DNA of 64,000 nucleotides from Azospirillum oryzae (GTDB lineage Bacteria > Pseudomonadota > Alphaproteobacteria > Azospirillales > Azospirillaceae): contig NZ_FXAK01000002.1 in assembly GCF_900177515.1 (NCBI RefSeq), forward strand, positions 724,001-788,000. Reading direction: 5' to 3'. The translations under genes and the position numbers were made by a program. Numbering within the stretch: position 1 is the first letter of the stretch; each line of letters opens with the position of its first letter. This document shows, one piece after another, positions 9,501 through 17,421 of the stretch. The notes below the pieces were generated by a model. The model saw only the letters and a program-made list of their open reading frames with translations. It made no database searches and was not told where the DNA came from.

Positions 9501-10092
9501 GCGATATTCCGCGTTCGTCGACCGGGTCCGCGACGCCGAACGCCGCGCCGCACCGGGAAAAACCAGCCTGACCGAGGCGGTCGCGCGCAACCTCGTCACG
9601 CTGCTCGCCTACAAGGACGAGTACGAGGTGGCGCGCCTTTACGCCCACTCCGGGTTCGTCGAGCGCATCGCCGAGATGTTCGAAGGCGACTACCGGCTGG
9701 AGTTCAACCTCGCGCCGCCGTTCCTCGATCATGGCGTGCCGGCGGGCGAGAGACCGAGGAAGCGGACCTATGGACCGTGGATGCTGAGCGTCTTCAAACT
9801 GCTGGCGCGGATGAAGGGGCTGCGTGGCACGCCCTTCGACCCGTTCGGCTGGACGCCGGAGCGGCGGATGGAGCGCCGGTTGATCGCCGAATACGAGACG
9901 ACGATCCGCGACGTGCTGCGCACCCTAACCCGTGACAACCACGCGATTGCGGTGGAGATCGCCTCCCTGCCGTCGGACATGCGCGGCTATGGCCCGGTCA
10001 AGGACGCGAGCGTTGCCAAGGCCAGGGAACGCCTGTCCGAACTGATCCAGTCCTACCGGGACGGCGACGTCAGCGTCATTGCGGCGGAATAA
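6586..10092 (+). CDS. Fused indolepyruvate:ferredoxin oxidoreductase-family protein
   Basis: A protein of about 1168 residues combining the usual iorA- and iorB-type parts. It has an N-terminal pyrimidine-binding domain, a TPP-binding region with CSGCPHN, a ferredoxin-like Cys cluster (CEACGDCSVQSNC plus a later CVKGFC), the gamma domain beginning GIYVTGVGGTGVVTLGALLG, and a C-terminal DUF6537-like domain. The family oxidatively decarboxylates aryl- or branched-chain 2-oxoacids to acyl-CoA with ferredoxin as acceptor. A longer in-frame start would overlap the previous SDR; the ATG at 6586 gives the family length. No CoA ligase is visible nearby, so this enzyme may supply the acyl-CoA for the pathway. 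Confidence 0.92.
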   Translation: MTQDSLSLPSLTLEDKYAVESGRVYLTGTQALVRLPMMQRQRDTASGLDTACFISGYRGSPLGGLDQNLWSARKFLDKNHIHFQPGVNEELGATAVWGSQQVGLFEGARHDGVFAMWYGKGPGVDRSGDALRHGNFAGSSRHGGVLVLAGDDHACKSSSVPHQSEHAFVHAMIPVLNPAGVQEILDYGLIGWAMSRWSGCWVAMKTIAETVDSSASVHVDPHRIDPVIPTDFPLPPGGLNIRWPDPPLEQEHRLMKHKLYAALAFARANNLDRVVIDSPRPRFGIVTTGKSYLDVRQALDELGISEAMAADWGITVYKVGMPWPLEREGVRRFAEGLEEIVVVEEKRALIENQLKEQLYNWNPDVRPRVVGKFDEGADWILPSAGELSPARIAVVIGRRLLRFLDHDGIRQRVDFLDARETQGVQRARVDRKPTFCSGCPHNSSTVVPEGSRALAGIGCHYLAMGLDRKTDTFTQMGGEGVPWVGQAPFTEETHVFANLGDGTYYHSGSLAVRQAIAAGVNITYKILFNDAVAMTGGQPIDGTLTVSMIARELAAEGAARIVVVSDEPEKYGNGGDLPPFTGVRHRDDLDAVQRELRGVPGVSILIYDQTCATEKRRRRKRGTMADPPKRVVINELVCEACGDCSVQSNCMSVVPVETEFGRKRQIDQSTCNKDFSCVKGFCPSFVTIHGGTLRKPQPLAKDAVDISALPEPVLPSVDRPWGIYVTGVGGTGVVTLGALLGLAAHIEGKGVSVLDITGMAQKGGAVTSHIRIGHTPEDLHAVRIAAGGADAIIGCDIVVAAAGDCLSKIRPGRTRAVINSHEAVTAEFARQRDFKVPVQDLVGDIDMAMAGGSLALVDATRLATALLGDSIAANPFMLGFAWQSGLVPLSAAALLKAIAVNGVAVSMNTTAFHLGRFAAHDPAAVEALAHRPQAVGTPTAIADLRRRSGGLEEVIQRRARFLTDYQDAAYAARYSAFVDRVRDAERRAAPGKTSLTEAVARNLVTLLAYKDEYEVARLYAHSGFVERIAEMFEGDYRLEFNLAPPFLDHGVPAGERPRKRTYGPWMLSVFKLLARMKGLRGTPFDPFGWTPERRMERRLIAEYETTIRDVLRTLTRDNHAIAVEIASLPSDMRGYGPVKDASVAKARERLSELIQSYRDGDVSVIAAE

Positions 10093-10113
10093 GAGAGCGT
10101 TGGAGATCGCATC

Positions 10114-10863
10114 ATGAAGATCCTCGTGCCCGTGAAGCGGGTGATCGACTATAACGTCAAGATCCTTTTGAAGGCGGATGGAACGGGCGTCGAGACCGCC
10201 AACGTGAAGATGAGCATGAACCCCTTCGACGAGATCGCCGTCGAGGAAGCGGTTCGTCTCAAGGAAGCCGGCAAGGCGACCGAGATCGTCGCCGTGTCGG
10301 TCGGCCCGTCCGGGTGCCAGGAAACGCTGCGTACCGCTCTGGCGATGGGCGCCGACCGCGCCATCCTGGTGCAGACCGACACCGAAACCCAGCCGTTGGC
10401 GGTTGCCAAGATTCTCAAGGCGCTGGTCGATAAGGAAGGCCCGACGCTGGTCATCCTGGGCAAGCAGGCGATCGATGACGACTGCAACCAGACCGGCCAG
10501 ATGCTGGCGGCGTTGCTGGGCTGGGGCCAGGGCACCTTCGCCTCCGACGTTGCGTTGGGCGATGGCTCGGTCACCGTGATCCGCGAGATCGACGGCGGGT
10601 TGGAGACGGTGGAGCTGAAACTGCCGGCCATCGTCACCGCCGACCTGCGGCTGAACGAGCCGCGCTACGCCTCGCTGCCCAACATCATGAAGGCGAAGAA
10701 GAAGCCGCTGGAGACCGTCACTCCGGCCGCGCTCGGCGTCGACGTGGCACCGCGGCTGACGACGCTGAAGGTGGTCGAACCGGCCAAGCGCAAGGCCGGC
10801 GTCAAGGTGCCGGATGTCGCCACACTGGTGGACAAGCTGAAAAACGAAGCGCGGGTGATCTGA
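10114..10863 (+). CDS. etfB: Electron transfer flavoprotein beta subunit
   Basis: A 249-residue EtfB with the N-terminus [17 protein letters not shown] and the conserved [19 protein letters not shown] segment that contributes to AMP binding. With EtfA it carries electrons from acyl-CoA dehydrogenases to ETF-ubiquinone oxidoreductase. It starts 21 bp after the oxoacid oxidoreductase gene and is followed by etfA after 2 bp, so it belongs to the same transcript. A second, housekeeping etf pair may exist elsewhere in the genome. Confidence 0.96.
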   Translation: MKILVPVKRVIDYNVKILLKADGTGVETANVKMSMNPFDEIAVEEAVRLKEAGKATEIVAVSVGPSGCQETLRTALAMGADRAILVQTDTETQPLAVAKILKALVDKEGPTLVILGKQAIDDDCNQTGQMLAALLGWGQGTFASDVALGDGSVTVIREIDGGLETVELKLPAIVTADLRLNEPRYASLPNIMKAKKKPLETVTPAALGVDVAPRLTTLKVVEPAKRKAGVKVPDVATLVDKLKNEARVI

Positions 10864-10865
10864 CC

Positions 10866-11792
10866 ATGACGATCCTCATTCTGGCCGAACATGACAACGC
10901 CATACTGAAGCCGGCGACGTTGAACACCGTCACCGCCGCCGCCAAGATCGGTGGCGACATCCATGTGCTGGTCGCCGGCAAGGGCGCGCAGGGCGTCGCG
11001 GAGGCCGCATCGAAAATCGTCGGTGTGTCGAAGGTGCTGCTGGTCGACGATGCGGCCTACGAGCATGCGCTGGCCGAACCGCTGGCGGCCTTTCTGGTCG
11101 AGATCGGCCGGAATTACAGCCATATCCTCGCTCCGGCGACCTCGGTCGGCAAGAATGTGCTGCCACGCGTTGCGGCCCTGCTGGACGTGGCGGCGGTCTC
11201 GGACATCACCGGCGTGGTCTCGGAGGATATCTTCGAGCGGCCGATCTACGCCGGCAACGCCATCGCTACCGTCCAGTCGCGGGACGGGGTCAAGGTTGTC
11301 ACCGTCCGCACTACCGCCTTCGAAGCGGCGGGTCCGGGTGGCTCCGCCCCGGTGGAGACGGTGAGTGCGACGGGGAACCCCGGCCTGTCCTCCTTCGTTT
11401 CGGCCGAGCTGTCCAAGTCGGAACGTCCGGAACTGACCTCGGCCCGCATTGTCATTTCCGGCGGGCGTGGCATGCAGTCGGGCGACAACTTCCACCTGCT
11501 GGAAGCCATCGCCGACAAGCTGGGCGCCGCCGTCGGAGCGAGTCGAGCGGCGGTAGACGCCGGTTTCGTGCCGAACGACTACCAGGTCGGCCAGACCGGC
11601 AAGATCGTCGCGCCGGAGCTGTATATCGCCGTCGGCATCTCCGGTGCCATCCAGCATCTGGCGGGCATGAAGGACAGCAAGGTCATCGTCGCGATCAACA
11701 AGGACGAGGAGGCAGCGATCTTTCAGGTCGCGGATTACGGCCTCGTCACCGACCTGTTCAAAGCCCTGCCGGAGTTGGCGGAGGCGCTGTAA
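10866..11792 (+). CDS. etfA: Electron transfer flavoprotein alpha subunit
   Basis: A 308-residue EtfA with the C-terminal FAD-binding signature: [19 protein letters not shown] followed by the [10 protein letters not shown] and [15 protein letters not shown] motifs. It forms the FAD-containing heterodimer with the adjacent EtfB and is the last gene before a strong terminator. Its presence directly after an acyl-CoA dehydrogenase-containing run argues for a dedicated electron route for this pathway. Confidence 0.96.
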   Translation: MTILILAEHDNAILKPATLNTVTAAAKIGGDIHVLVAGKGAQGVAEAASKIVGVSKVLLVDDAAYEHALAEPLAAFLVEIGRNYSHILAPATSVGKNVLPRVAALLDVAAVSDITGVVSEDIFERPIYAGNAIATVQSRDGVKVVTVRTTAFEAAGPGGSAPVETVSATGNPGLSSFVSAELSKSERPELTSARIVISGGRGMQSGDNFHLLEAIADKLGAAVGASRAAVDAGFVPNDYQVGQTGKIVAPELYIAVGISGAIQHLAGMKDSKVIVAINKDEEAAIFQVADYGLVTDLFKALPELAEAL

Positions 11793-11850
11793 GGCACGTC
11801 TGCGTAAGGCACGTCTGCCGCTCCGGCGCTTCCCGGCCGGCGCGGACCCT

Positions 11851-11885
11851 GGGCCGGGCGATCGTGATGGCGCCCGGCCCTTTTT
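11851..11885 (+). terminator. Rho-independent terminator after etfA
   Basis: A perfect 10-bp stem (GGGCCGGGCG at 11851 and CGCCCGGCCC at 11871) with a 10-nt loop is followed directly by TTTTT. It lies 59 bp after the etfA stop and marks the end of the run that begins with the DUF35 gene. Confidence 0.85.
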
Positions 11886-11894
11886 CGACCAAGG

Positions 11895-12083
11895 ATGATG
11901 TTTGTCATGCTGACCTTCGACGATTGCGTGGCCCTTGCCGACGGCGATTTCGCTTCCACCCCCGCGTTGCGCGAGATCGGGACCATTCCCGCCCTGCGCC
12001 TTATCGCGCGCGCCGACGTCGACGCCGGCGCACGGCCGTTCCGCGCATCGGGGCCGAGCCGTTGGGCGGATGACGAGACCTGA
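11895..12083 (+). CDS. Small hypothetical protein
   Basis: A possible 62-residue protein starting [16 protein letters not shown] after AAGG. The opening [11 protein letters not shown] resembles small alphaproteobacterial proteins of unknown function that begin LTFEDCLALC, but the rest does not match what I remember of that family. Its stop overlaps the preferred start of the permease gene at 12070, which would couple the two. It may be a decayed or chance reading frame. Confidence 0.3.
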   Translation: MMFVMLTFDDCVALADGDFASTPALREIGTIPALRLIARADVDAGARPFRASGPSRWADDET

Positions 12084-12993
12084 TGCCGTGATGCCGCCGA
12101 TGGTTCCGTTCCTTTCGGCCGGCTTTGCGCGCCTCACGCCAAACCTTCGGGGGGCGGTGTGGATGATCGCGTCGGCCGTCTGCTTCACGGTCATGACGGT
12201 TCTGGTGAAGCGGCTGGCCGGCTATTCGCCGCCGCTCCAGCTGTTCTTCAGCCAGCTTGCCGTCGTGATCGGGTTGACGCCGACGTTGATCCGTAAGCCG
12301 GGAGTCCTGGGATCAGGGCAATTTATGCTGCTGTTCGGGCGGGCGATGACGGCGGTCGCCGGGGTTCTGCTCTCCTACTATTCCTTTCAGGAATTGCCGC
12401 TCGCCGACGCCAACGCATTGTCCTTCACCCGCGCCTTGTGGATGGCGCCGCTCGGCGTCGTCCTGCTGGGGGAGCGGGTCGGGCCGGGGCGGGCCGCCGC
12501 CTTGATCGCCGGATTCATCGGGGTTCTGGTGGTCGTCAACCCGTCCGCCCAGACTGAGGTCGGTTGGCCCCACGCCGCCGCCATCGGGTCGGCCCTGCTC
12601 TTCGCGTTGACGGTCGTCAGCATCAAGCTGCTGGCCAAGCAGCACGGCACCTTCAGCCTTCTGTGCTGGTCGTCGATCCTCGGTTTCCTGCTGTCGATCC
12701 CGCCGGCCATCCTGGTCTGGACATGGCCGACGCCGGGCGACGCGGCTCTCTTCGTCGTCATGGGCGCGGCCAGCGTCGGGGCGCAGGCCTGTTACATCAA
12801 GGGGATGACCTGCGGCAACTCCGTGGCCCTGGCGCCGCTCGACTATCTGCGCCTGATCTTCGCGGTGATCATCGGCGTCTGCTTCTTCAACGAGGTGCCG
12901 ACCCTGTCGATGGTGGCGGGTGGCGCTCTCATCATCGTGTCGACCGTCTCCATCACGCTGTGGGAAGCGCGGACGCGCTCCGGCCATCCTTAA
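12070..12993 (+). CDS. DMT-superfamily (EamA) transporter
   Basis: A 307-residue inner-membrane protein with the two EamA repeats of five helices each. Typical pieces are [21 protein letters not shown] at the first helix, [20 protein letters not shown] at the end of repeat one, and [19 protein letters not shown] in repeat two. The family exports metabolites or amino acids, or imports small solutes. ATGs at 12070 and 12091 are both possible starts. It lies after the etf terminator and is convergent with the hydrolase gene 7 bp away. The solute is unknown. Confidence 0.86.
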   Translation: MTRPDAVMPPMVPFLSAGFARLTPNLRGAVWMIASAVCFTVMTVLVKRLAGYSPPLQLFFSQLAVVIGLTPTLIRKPGVLGSGQFMLLFGRAMTAVAGVLLSYYSFQELPLADANALSFTRALWMAPLGVVLLGERVGPGRAAALIAGFIGVLVVVNPSAQTEVGWPHAAAIGSALLFALTVVSIKLLAKQHGTFSLLCWSSILGFLLSIPPAILVWTWPTPGDAALFVVMGAASVGAQACYIKGMTCGNSVALAPLDYLRLIFAVIIGVCFFNEVPTLSMVAGGALIIVSTVSITLWEARTRSGHP

Positions 12994-13000
12994 GGGACGG

Positions 13001-13882
13001 TCAAGGAATGCCGAGACGCCCGTTCCGCCGCTGAGGCAGCAGGATGCGCTGCGGCCCCACGCTGTTCCGCAGGACGCCGATCCCCTCGATCTCGGCCTCG
13101 ATGCAATCGCCCGGCCGCAGGAAGCGCCCGTCCTCCAGCCCCACGCCGCAGGTCGAACCGGTAAACAGCAGATCGCCGGAGCGCAACGCGACCCTGGCGT
13201 CCACGAAGTTCAGCAGTTCCGCCAACGGAAAGATCATGTTGCGGGTGTTGTCGCGCTGCCGGGTTTCCCCGTTGATGCGCAGGGTCATGTCGCGCTCCGG
13301 CTGGCCTGGGCCGCCGAACGTGTCGAGCGTCGCGATCCAGGGGCCGATCGGCGCGGTGCGGTCGAGCGCCTTCTGGGTGAACAGATCCAGGCTGCCGAGC
13401 GCCTTTCCGGCATCCCGCGCGCTGACGTCATTCCCGATGGTGTAGCCGAGCAGGCATTCCGTCGCGTCCTCCTCGTCGGCGAGGCGGCGGGCGACCACCG
13501 CGACCAGTTCGATCTCATAATCGAGCTGACGGGTGACCGCCGGATACTGGATGACGCCGCCGGGATCCACCAGCGCGGAGTCCGGCTTGAGATAGGCGAT
13601 AGTGTGGGGTGGAGCCTCCTTGCGGCCAAGGCGGGTCAGATGGGTCAGGTAGTTCAGCCCGACGCCGAACACGCGGGCCGAGGGATCGACCGGAGCCAGC
13701 AACTGCACGTCGGCTAGATCGATGCCTGCGGTGTCGAGGTCGAGAGCGTCGATGCCGTCGCTGGTCAGCCTGGGCGCCCAGCGTGAGAATGGAGCGCGGA
13801 TGCGCCGGACCCGACCTTCGTCGGCATCGACCAACGCCCAGCCACAGCGCTCGTCGGCCTCGCGAATGCGTGCGATCTTCAT
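13001..13882 (-). CDS. Fumarylacetoacetate hydrolase-family protein
   Basis: A 293-residue FAH-superfamily hydrolase. Signature segments are FGVGLNYLTHLTRLG, the metal-binding DYEIELVAVVARR strand with acidic ligands, and IGNDVSARDAG. Members cleave C-C bonds in fumarylpyruvate-like compounds, decarboxylate oxaloacetate-like acids or hydrate dienoates, using Mg2+ or Mn2+. The start at 13882 follows an AGAGG and gives normal length; an upstream GTG/ATG is less well placed. It is transcribed toward the permease and divergent from the next gene, across a 335-bp gap with a striking palindrome. It probably serves the same catabolic locus. Confidence 0.88.
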   Translation of the reverse strand: MKIARIREADERCGWALVDADEGRVRRIRAPFSRWAPRLTSDGIDALDLDTAGIDLADVQLLAPVDPSARVFGVGLNYLTHLTRLGRKEAPPHTIAYLKPDSALVDPGGVIQYPAVTRQLDYEIELVAVVARRLADEEDATECLLGYTIGNDVSARDAGKALGSLDLFTQKALDRTAPIGPWIATLDTFGGPGQPERDMTLRINGETRQRDNTRNMIFPLAELLNFVDARVALRSGDLLFTGSTCGVGLEDGRFLRPGDCIEAEIEGIGVLRNSVGPQRILLPQRRNGRLGIP

Positions 13883-14018
13883 GCATTGCCTCTGGTCCGG
13901 GGGGAGGTCCAAGCTCGTGGACGGTCCGGCAAAGGGCTTCGACTACCGGTCAAAGGGATGCGGACGCCATAATTTAGCAAAGCGAAGACATGTCCGTCAG
14001 CAGTCGATGCGCTGGAAA

Positions 14019-14057
14019 GCGTCCCTTCGTTTGACTCCAGGTCAAACGAAGGGACGC
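14019..14057. repeat. 17-bp perfect palindrome in the divergent gap
   Basis: GCGTCCCTTCGTTTGAC at 14019-14035 and its exact reverse complement at 14041-14057 are separated by TCCAG. No T-run follows on either strand, so it is not a normal intrinsic terminator. It lies between the hydrolase start (13882) and the next plus-strand start (14217). The rest of the 335-bp gap holds no gene that I can see. Confidence 0.9.
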
Positions 14058-14216
14058 GCCAGAATTTGCGGGGTTGTGCGACAGTCGGTGGGTTCCAGGA
14101 TTCGGCGGTGATCGCGGAAAACCGATCCTTCACCGTGCCGGTTCCGGTGATCCGGGGCCGCCGCCACCCGCTTGCACAACCATCCCCGCAGGGCTTTCTT
14201 GGGAGGAGCCGGTTCG

Positions 14217-15248
14217 ATGAAACGGTTCGATGCCGCGCCGGAGCGCGGTGATTTCGCTTTCCAGCAACTGGTCGGGCCACAAAAGGTGACGGGGGCCTCG
14301 CTGAACGGCCTGCGTGGCTTCTTCGGCCTCGCTCTCAGCAAGAGCATGCCGTTCGGATCGGTCCGCGACGCCGACGGCACGATCTTCTCCTTCGTCCGCT
14401 CGGTCATGGCGCCGACCGGGACGCCGAACCCGACCCGTTTCTTCTACCTTTCGACCGAGATCGACGGGCGGAACATCCGCCTCGATCGCGAGCGGATGGC
14501 CCGGCAGGCGCTGACCCCGACGCCGGTGCAGTCCTTCGACGGCGAGACCGTGACCTGGACCAGCCAGCCGGGCGAGGCCGGCAACCCATGGACGCTCAAC
14601 GCGTCCGGCACCGAATTGTCCTGGCGCGAGGAGGGGCTGTTCGACCTGCGCGGGCCGCTGCTCGGCACCGGGATGCAATGGTATCTGCCCGGCGTCGATT
14701 GGGGAACCTTCTACGCCTCGCAGCTCTACGACCTCGCCGGGACCTGCCAGGGGCGGCCGGTCAAGGGGATCGTGGCGCTCGATCAGGTCTACATGGCCGA
14801 GGGCGGCGCCATCCACCTCCAAAAGGATTTGATCGTCAACAACAAGAAGCACGTCCTCTGGTGGACCTTCGCGACGGTCTACAAGGACGGCAGCTTCGAC
14901 GCCGGGTCGCTGATGGTCGGCCATGACCACCTCGGCTACGCCATTCTGATGGACCAGACGGGCAGGGTTCGCTGCACCACGGACATCGAGGGGTCGGTCA
15001 CCCACAGGCCCGGCAGCTACTTCGCCGAAACGGTGCGCGTCACCGTCGACGGGTCGGAGGAGTGGGAATTCCTGCCCGACCCGAAGGGCGAGATGATCGA
15101 TTTCGTCGGTGGCTTCCCGATCACGGCCCAGCAGGAGGGGCGCTGGCGCCGGGTCGGCGACACCCGCGAGCCCGACCGCTGGGTCGCCTGGGGCGAGTCC
15201 GATCGGCGCAACGGCAGCGCCCGCAACGTGCCGGGCCTGGATCTGTAA
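14217..15248 (+). CDS. Uncharacterised protein, possibly lipocalin/CrtC-like fold
   Basis: A 343-residue protein that I do not recognise with confidence. It is rich in beta-strand-like segments and aromatic residues (TRFFYLSTEIDG, GMQWYLPGVDWGTFYASQLYD, HVLWWTFATVYKDG), a style seen in AttH/CrtC-type double-lipocalin proteins that bind hydrophobic substrates. No signal peptide is visible. GGGAGGAG stands 9 bp before the ATG. It is followed closely by an NTF2-like protein and a phytoene-desaturase-like flavoprotein, which suggests a lipophilic or terpenoid substrate. Both the fold and the function are inferences. Confidence 0.75.
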   Translation: MKRFDAAPERGDFAFQQLVGPQKVTGASLNGLRGFFGLALSKSMPFGSVRDADGTIFSFVRSVMAPTGTPNPTRFFYLSTEIDGRNIRLDRERMARQALTPTPVQSFDGETVTWTSQPGEAGNPWTLNASGTELSWREEGLFDLRGPLLGTGMQWYLPGVDWGTFYASQLYDLAGTCQGRPVKGIVALDQVYMAEGGAIHLQKDLIVNNKKHVLWWTFATVYKDGSFDAGSLMVGHDHLGYAILMDQTGRVRCTTDIEGSVTHRPGSYFAETVRVTVDGSEEWEFLPDPKGEMIDFVGGFPITAQQEGRWRRVGDTREPDRWVAWGESDRRNGSARNVPGLDL

Positions 15249-15282
15249 AAACAAGACGAGCGACGAAGGGATTGGAACGGTT

Positions 15283-15639
15283 ATGGATGCCGACGAACGC
15301 GATGTCATCGCGCATTTCCTGCATGGGCAGATCGCTTGCTGGAACGCCAAGGACCGGGATGGCTTCTTCGCGCATTACCGCGCGGTGGCGCCGAACGGCC
15401 TGACCATTGAGTATGCCGGCCAGCCGCCGCGCGACGATGCGTGGCAAGCGCTCGACGCGATGTGGACCAGCCAGAGCGCCCGGATCGACATCGAGGTCGT
15501 GGCCACCATCGTCAACGGCCGCGAAGCGGCGTGCCATCACCGCAACCGGGTGATCGGCGGCGATGTCGCGATTCCGACGATCGAACTGTACCGGTTCGGC
15601 AGCGGAACGCTGTCCATCCGCTATTTCATCGGGGTCTGA
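15283..15639 (+). CDS. NTF2-like (SnoaL-type) small protein
   Basis: A 118-residue cone-fold protein: an N-terminal helix (VIAHFLHGQIACWNAKDRDGFF), the strand-rich body, and the C-terminal TIELYRFGSGTLSIRYF typical of NTF2/SnoaL proteins. Members include ketosteroid isomerases, polyketide cyclases, dehydratases and small-ligand carriers. It starts 34 bp after the unrecognised gene and precedes the flavoprotein, so it is probably in one transcript with both. A catalytic role is possible but no diagnostic Asp/Tyr set can be assigned with certainty. Confidence 0.8.
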   Translation: MDADERDVIAHFLHGQIACWNAKDRDGFFAHYRAVAPNGLTIEYAGQPPRDDAWQALDAMWTSQSARIDIEVVATIVNGREAACHHRNRVIGGDVAIPTIELYRFGSGTLSIRYFIGV

Positions 15640-15681
15640 CGGAATGTTTTCTTTCATGGAATTGTGCGACGGGTGGAAGCG

Positions 15682-17268
15682 ATGACGGCTTACGGTGCAG
15701 GTATCGATTACGACGTGATCATCGTCGGTGGGGGGCACAACGGTCTTTCGGCGGGGTGCTACCTGGCGGCGGACGGCAAGAGGGTGCTGGTGGTGGAGGC
15801 GCTGCCCAACATCGGCGGCATGGCCTCGTCCTCCTACGCCATTCCCGAGGCGCCGAACCATCTGGTGCACCCTTGCGCTCTGGATTTGCTGTCCTGGCGG
15901 GCGCACACGGTCGGCGACGAACTGGAGCTGGAGCGTTACGGCTTCAAGCAGAAGGAGCTGTCACCCTCCTACGTCTATCTGCATCCGGACGGCCAGTCCC
16001 TGGTGCTGTGGCGCGACTACAAGAAGACGGTGGAGGAAATCCGCCGCTATTCGCCGCACGACGCGGACGCCTATCTGGAGTTCATGGAGGTCGTCAACGC
16101 CCTGCTCGACATCGTGCATCCGATGATGCGGGTCGATCCGGCGCAACCGAACCTGCTGACCAAGCTGGGCGCCCTCCGGGCGCTGCGCCGCCATCGCAGG
16201 CTGAAGCCGGACATCGTCGCGCTGGCGACCGGCTCGGCCTATCAGGTGGCCAGGGAGCGTTTCGAGCATCCGGTGACCATCTCGGCGCTGACCTGCCTGA
16301 CCGGCGCCGCCGGGCCGGTGCTGGCGGACGGCAGCGGGCTGTATTATTCGATTCTGGGGTTCCTGCACCGTTTCGGCATCGGCCGCTCGATGGGCGGCAT
16401 GCAGATGCTGACCAACGCCATGCTGGCCCGCTTCAAGGATTTTAAGGGTGAGGTGATGACCAGCGCGCCCGTCGAGGAGATCATCGTCCGCGACGGGCGC
16501 GCCACGGGCGTTCGCCTGAAGGATGGCCGGACCGTCACCGCCCGCGCGGTGGTGTCCACCTGCCATCCGAAGATGACGTTCGACATGGTCACCCCCGGCT
16601 CCATCGCGCGCAAGCTGATGACCCGCGTCGCGATGGTGCCGTCGAACGCCCATGGCGCGTCGCCCCTGCGGGTCGATCTGGCGCTGAACGGCGAGATTTC
16701 CCTGCCCAGGCATCAGGCAATGCGGAGCGACGGGCTGAACCTGCGCGGGCCGGTTCTGCTGGTCGGCACCGACGAGGCGGTGCTGGAGAATTTCGCCGCG
16801 GCCGCCCGCGGTCAGGTTCCCAAGCTTCCCTACATGTGGATCGCCACCCCCAGCGCCGCCGATCCGTCGCAGGCACCGGCTGGTCAGGACGTCGTGTATC
16901 TTTACCCGCCGGCGATGCCGGTGTCCCCGGACGGAGGGTGGGACGCCGTGCGCGAAACGGCGGTATCGCGGACCATCGCCCATGCGGGTGATTATATCGA
17001 CGGGTTGGAGCGCATGGAGATCGGCCGCCGGGTCGAAACCTCGCCGGAGTTGGCCAAGCGGCTGAACGTCCTGAACGGTTGCGTCCTGCACCTTGACGTT
17101 TCGATCCTCCGATCCAGCGTCTTGCGTCCGGCCGCCGGGCTGGGGGGCGAGACTCTTCCGGTGGCGGGCCTGTTCTTCGGCGGTGCCGGAATCCATCCGG
17201 GCGGCGGCGTCACTGGGATGCCGGGCAAGATCGCCGCCGGTCGGGTCAAGCGCTTCCTCGGCCGGTGA
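15682..17268 (+). CDS. Phytoene desaturase-like FAD oxidoreductase
   Basis: A 528-residue NAD(P)/FAD-dependent oxidoreductase of the phytoene-desaturase/RetSat group. The N-terminus has the Rossmann motif IIVGGGHNGLSAGCYLAADG ending in an acidic residue (VVVEA); the C-terminus carries the second FAD-contact segment GLFFGGAGIHPGGGVTGMPG. The ATG at 15682 follows GGTGGAAG; a GTG at 15664 is also possible. Carotenoid genes are absent around it, so it probably desaturates or isomerises another lipophilic substrate of this locus. Confidence 0.88.
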   Translation: MTAYGAGIDYDVIIVGGGHNGLSAGCYLAADGKRVLVVEALPNIGGMASSSYAIPEAPNHLVHPCALDLLSWRAHTVGDELELERYGFKQKELSPSYVYLHPDGQSLVLWRDYKKTVEEIRRYSPHDADAYLEFMEVVNALLDIVHPMMRVDPAQPNLLTKLGALRALRRHRRLKPDIVALATGSAYQVARERFEHPVTISALTCLTGAAGPVLADGSGLYYSILGFLHRFGIGRSMGGMQMLTNAMLARFKDFKGEVMTSAPVEEIIVRDGRATGVRLKDGRTVTARAVVSTCHPKMTFDMVTPGSIARKLMTRVAMVPSNAHGASPLRVDLALNGEISLPRHQAMRSDGLNLRGPVLLVGTDEAVLENFAAAARGQVPKLPYMWIATPSAADPSQAPAGQDVVYLYPPAMPVSPDGGWDAVRETAVSRTIAHAGDYIDGLERMEIGRRVETSPELAKRLNVLNGCVLHLDVSILRSSVLRPAAGLGGETLPVAGLFFGGAGIHPGGGVTGMPGKIAAGRVKRFLGR

Positions 17269-17344
17269 CATCGCCGTTGACGTGGCCGGGACAATGGCTT
17301 GGCGGGATCGGCTGTCCTTCCTGGGAAAAGTGACGGCACTGGAC

Positions 17345-17375
17345 ATGCCGAGGATCGGCTCCTCGGCATTCTTCC
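17345..17375 (+). terminator. Probable terminator after the flavoprotein gene
   Basis: ATGCCGAGGA and TCCTCGGCAT form a perfect 10-bp stem (17345-17369) with a 5-nt loop, followed by TCTTCC. The T-tract is weak. It lies between two convergent genes and may serve both directions. Confidence 0.45.
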
Positions 17376-17421
17376 CGTCAGCGAATTTTTACCGGCGAAG
17401 CCGGCGTTGCCGGGGCCAGCG

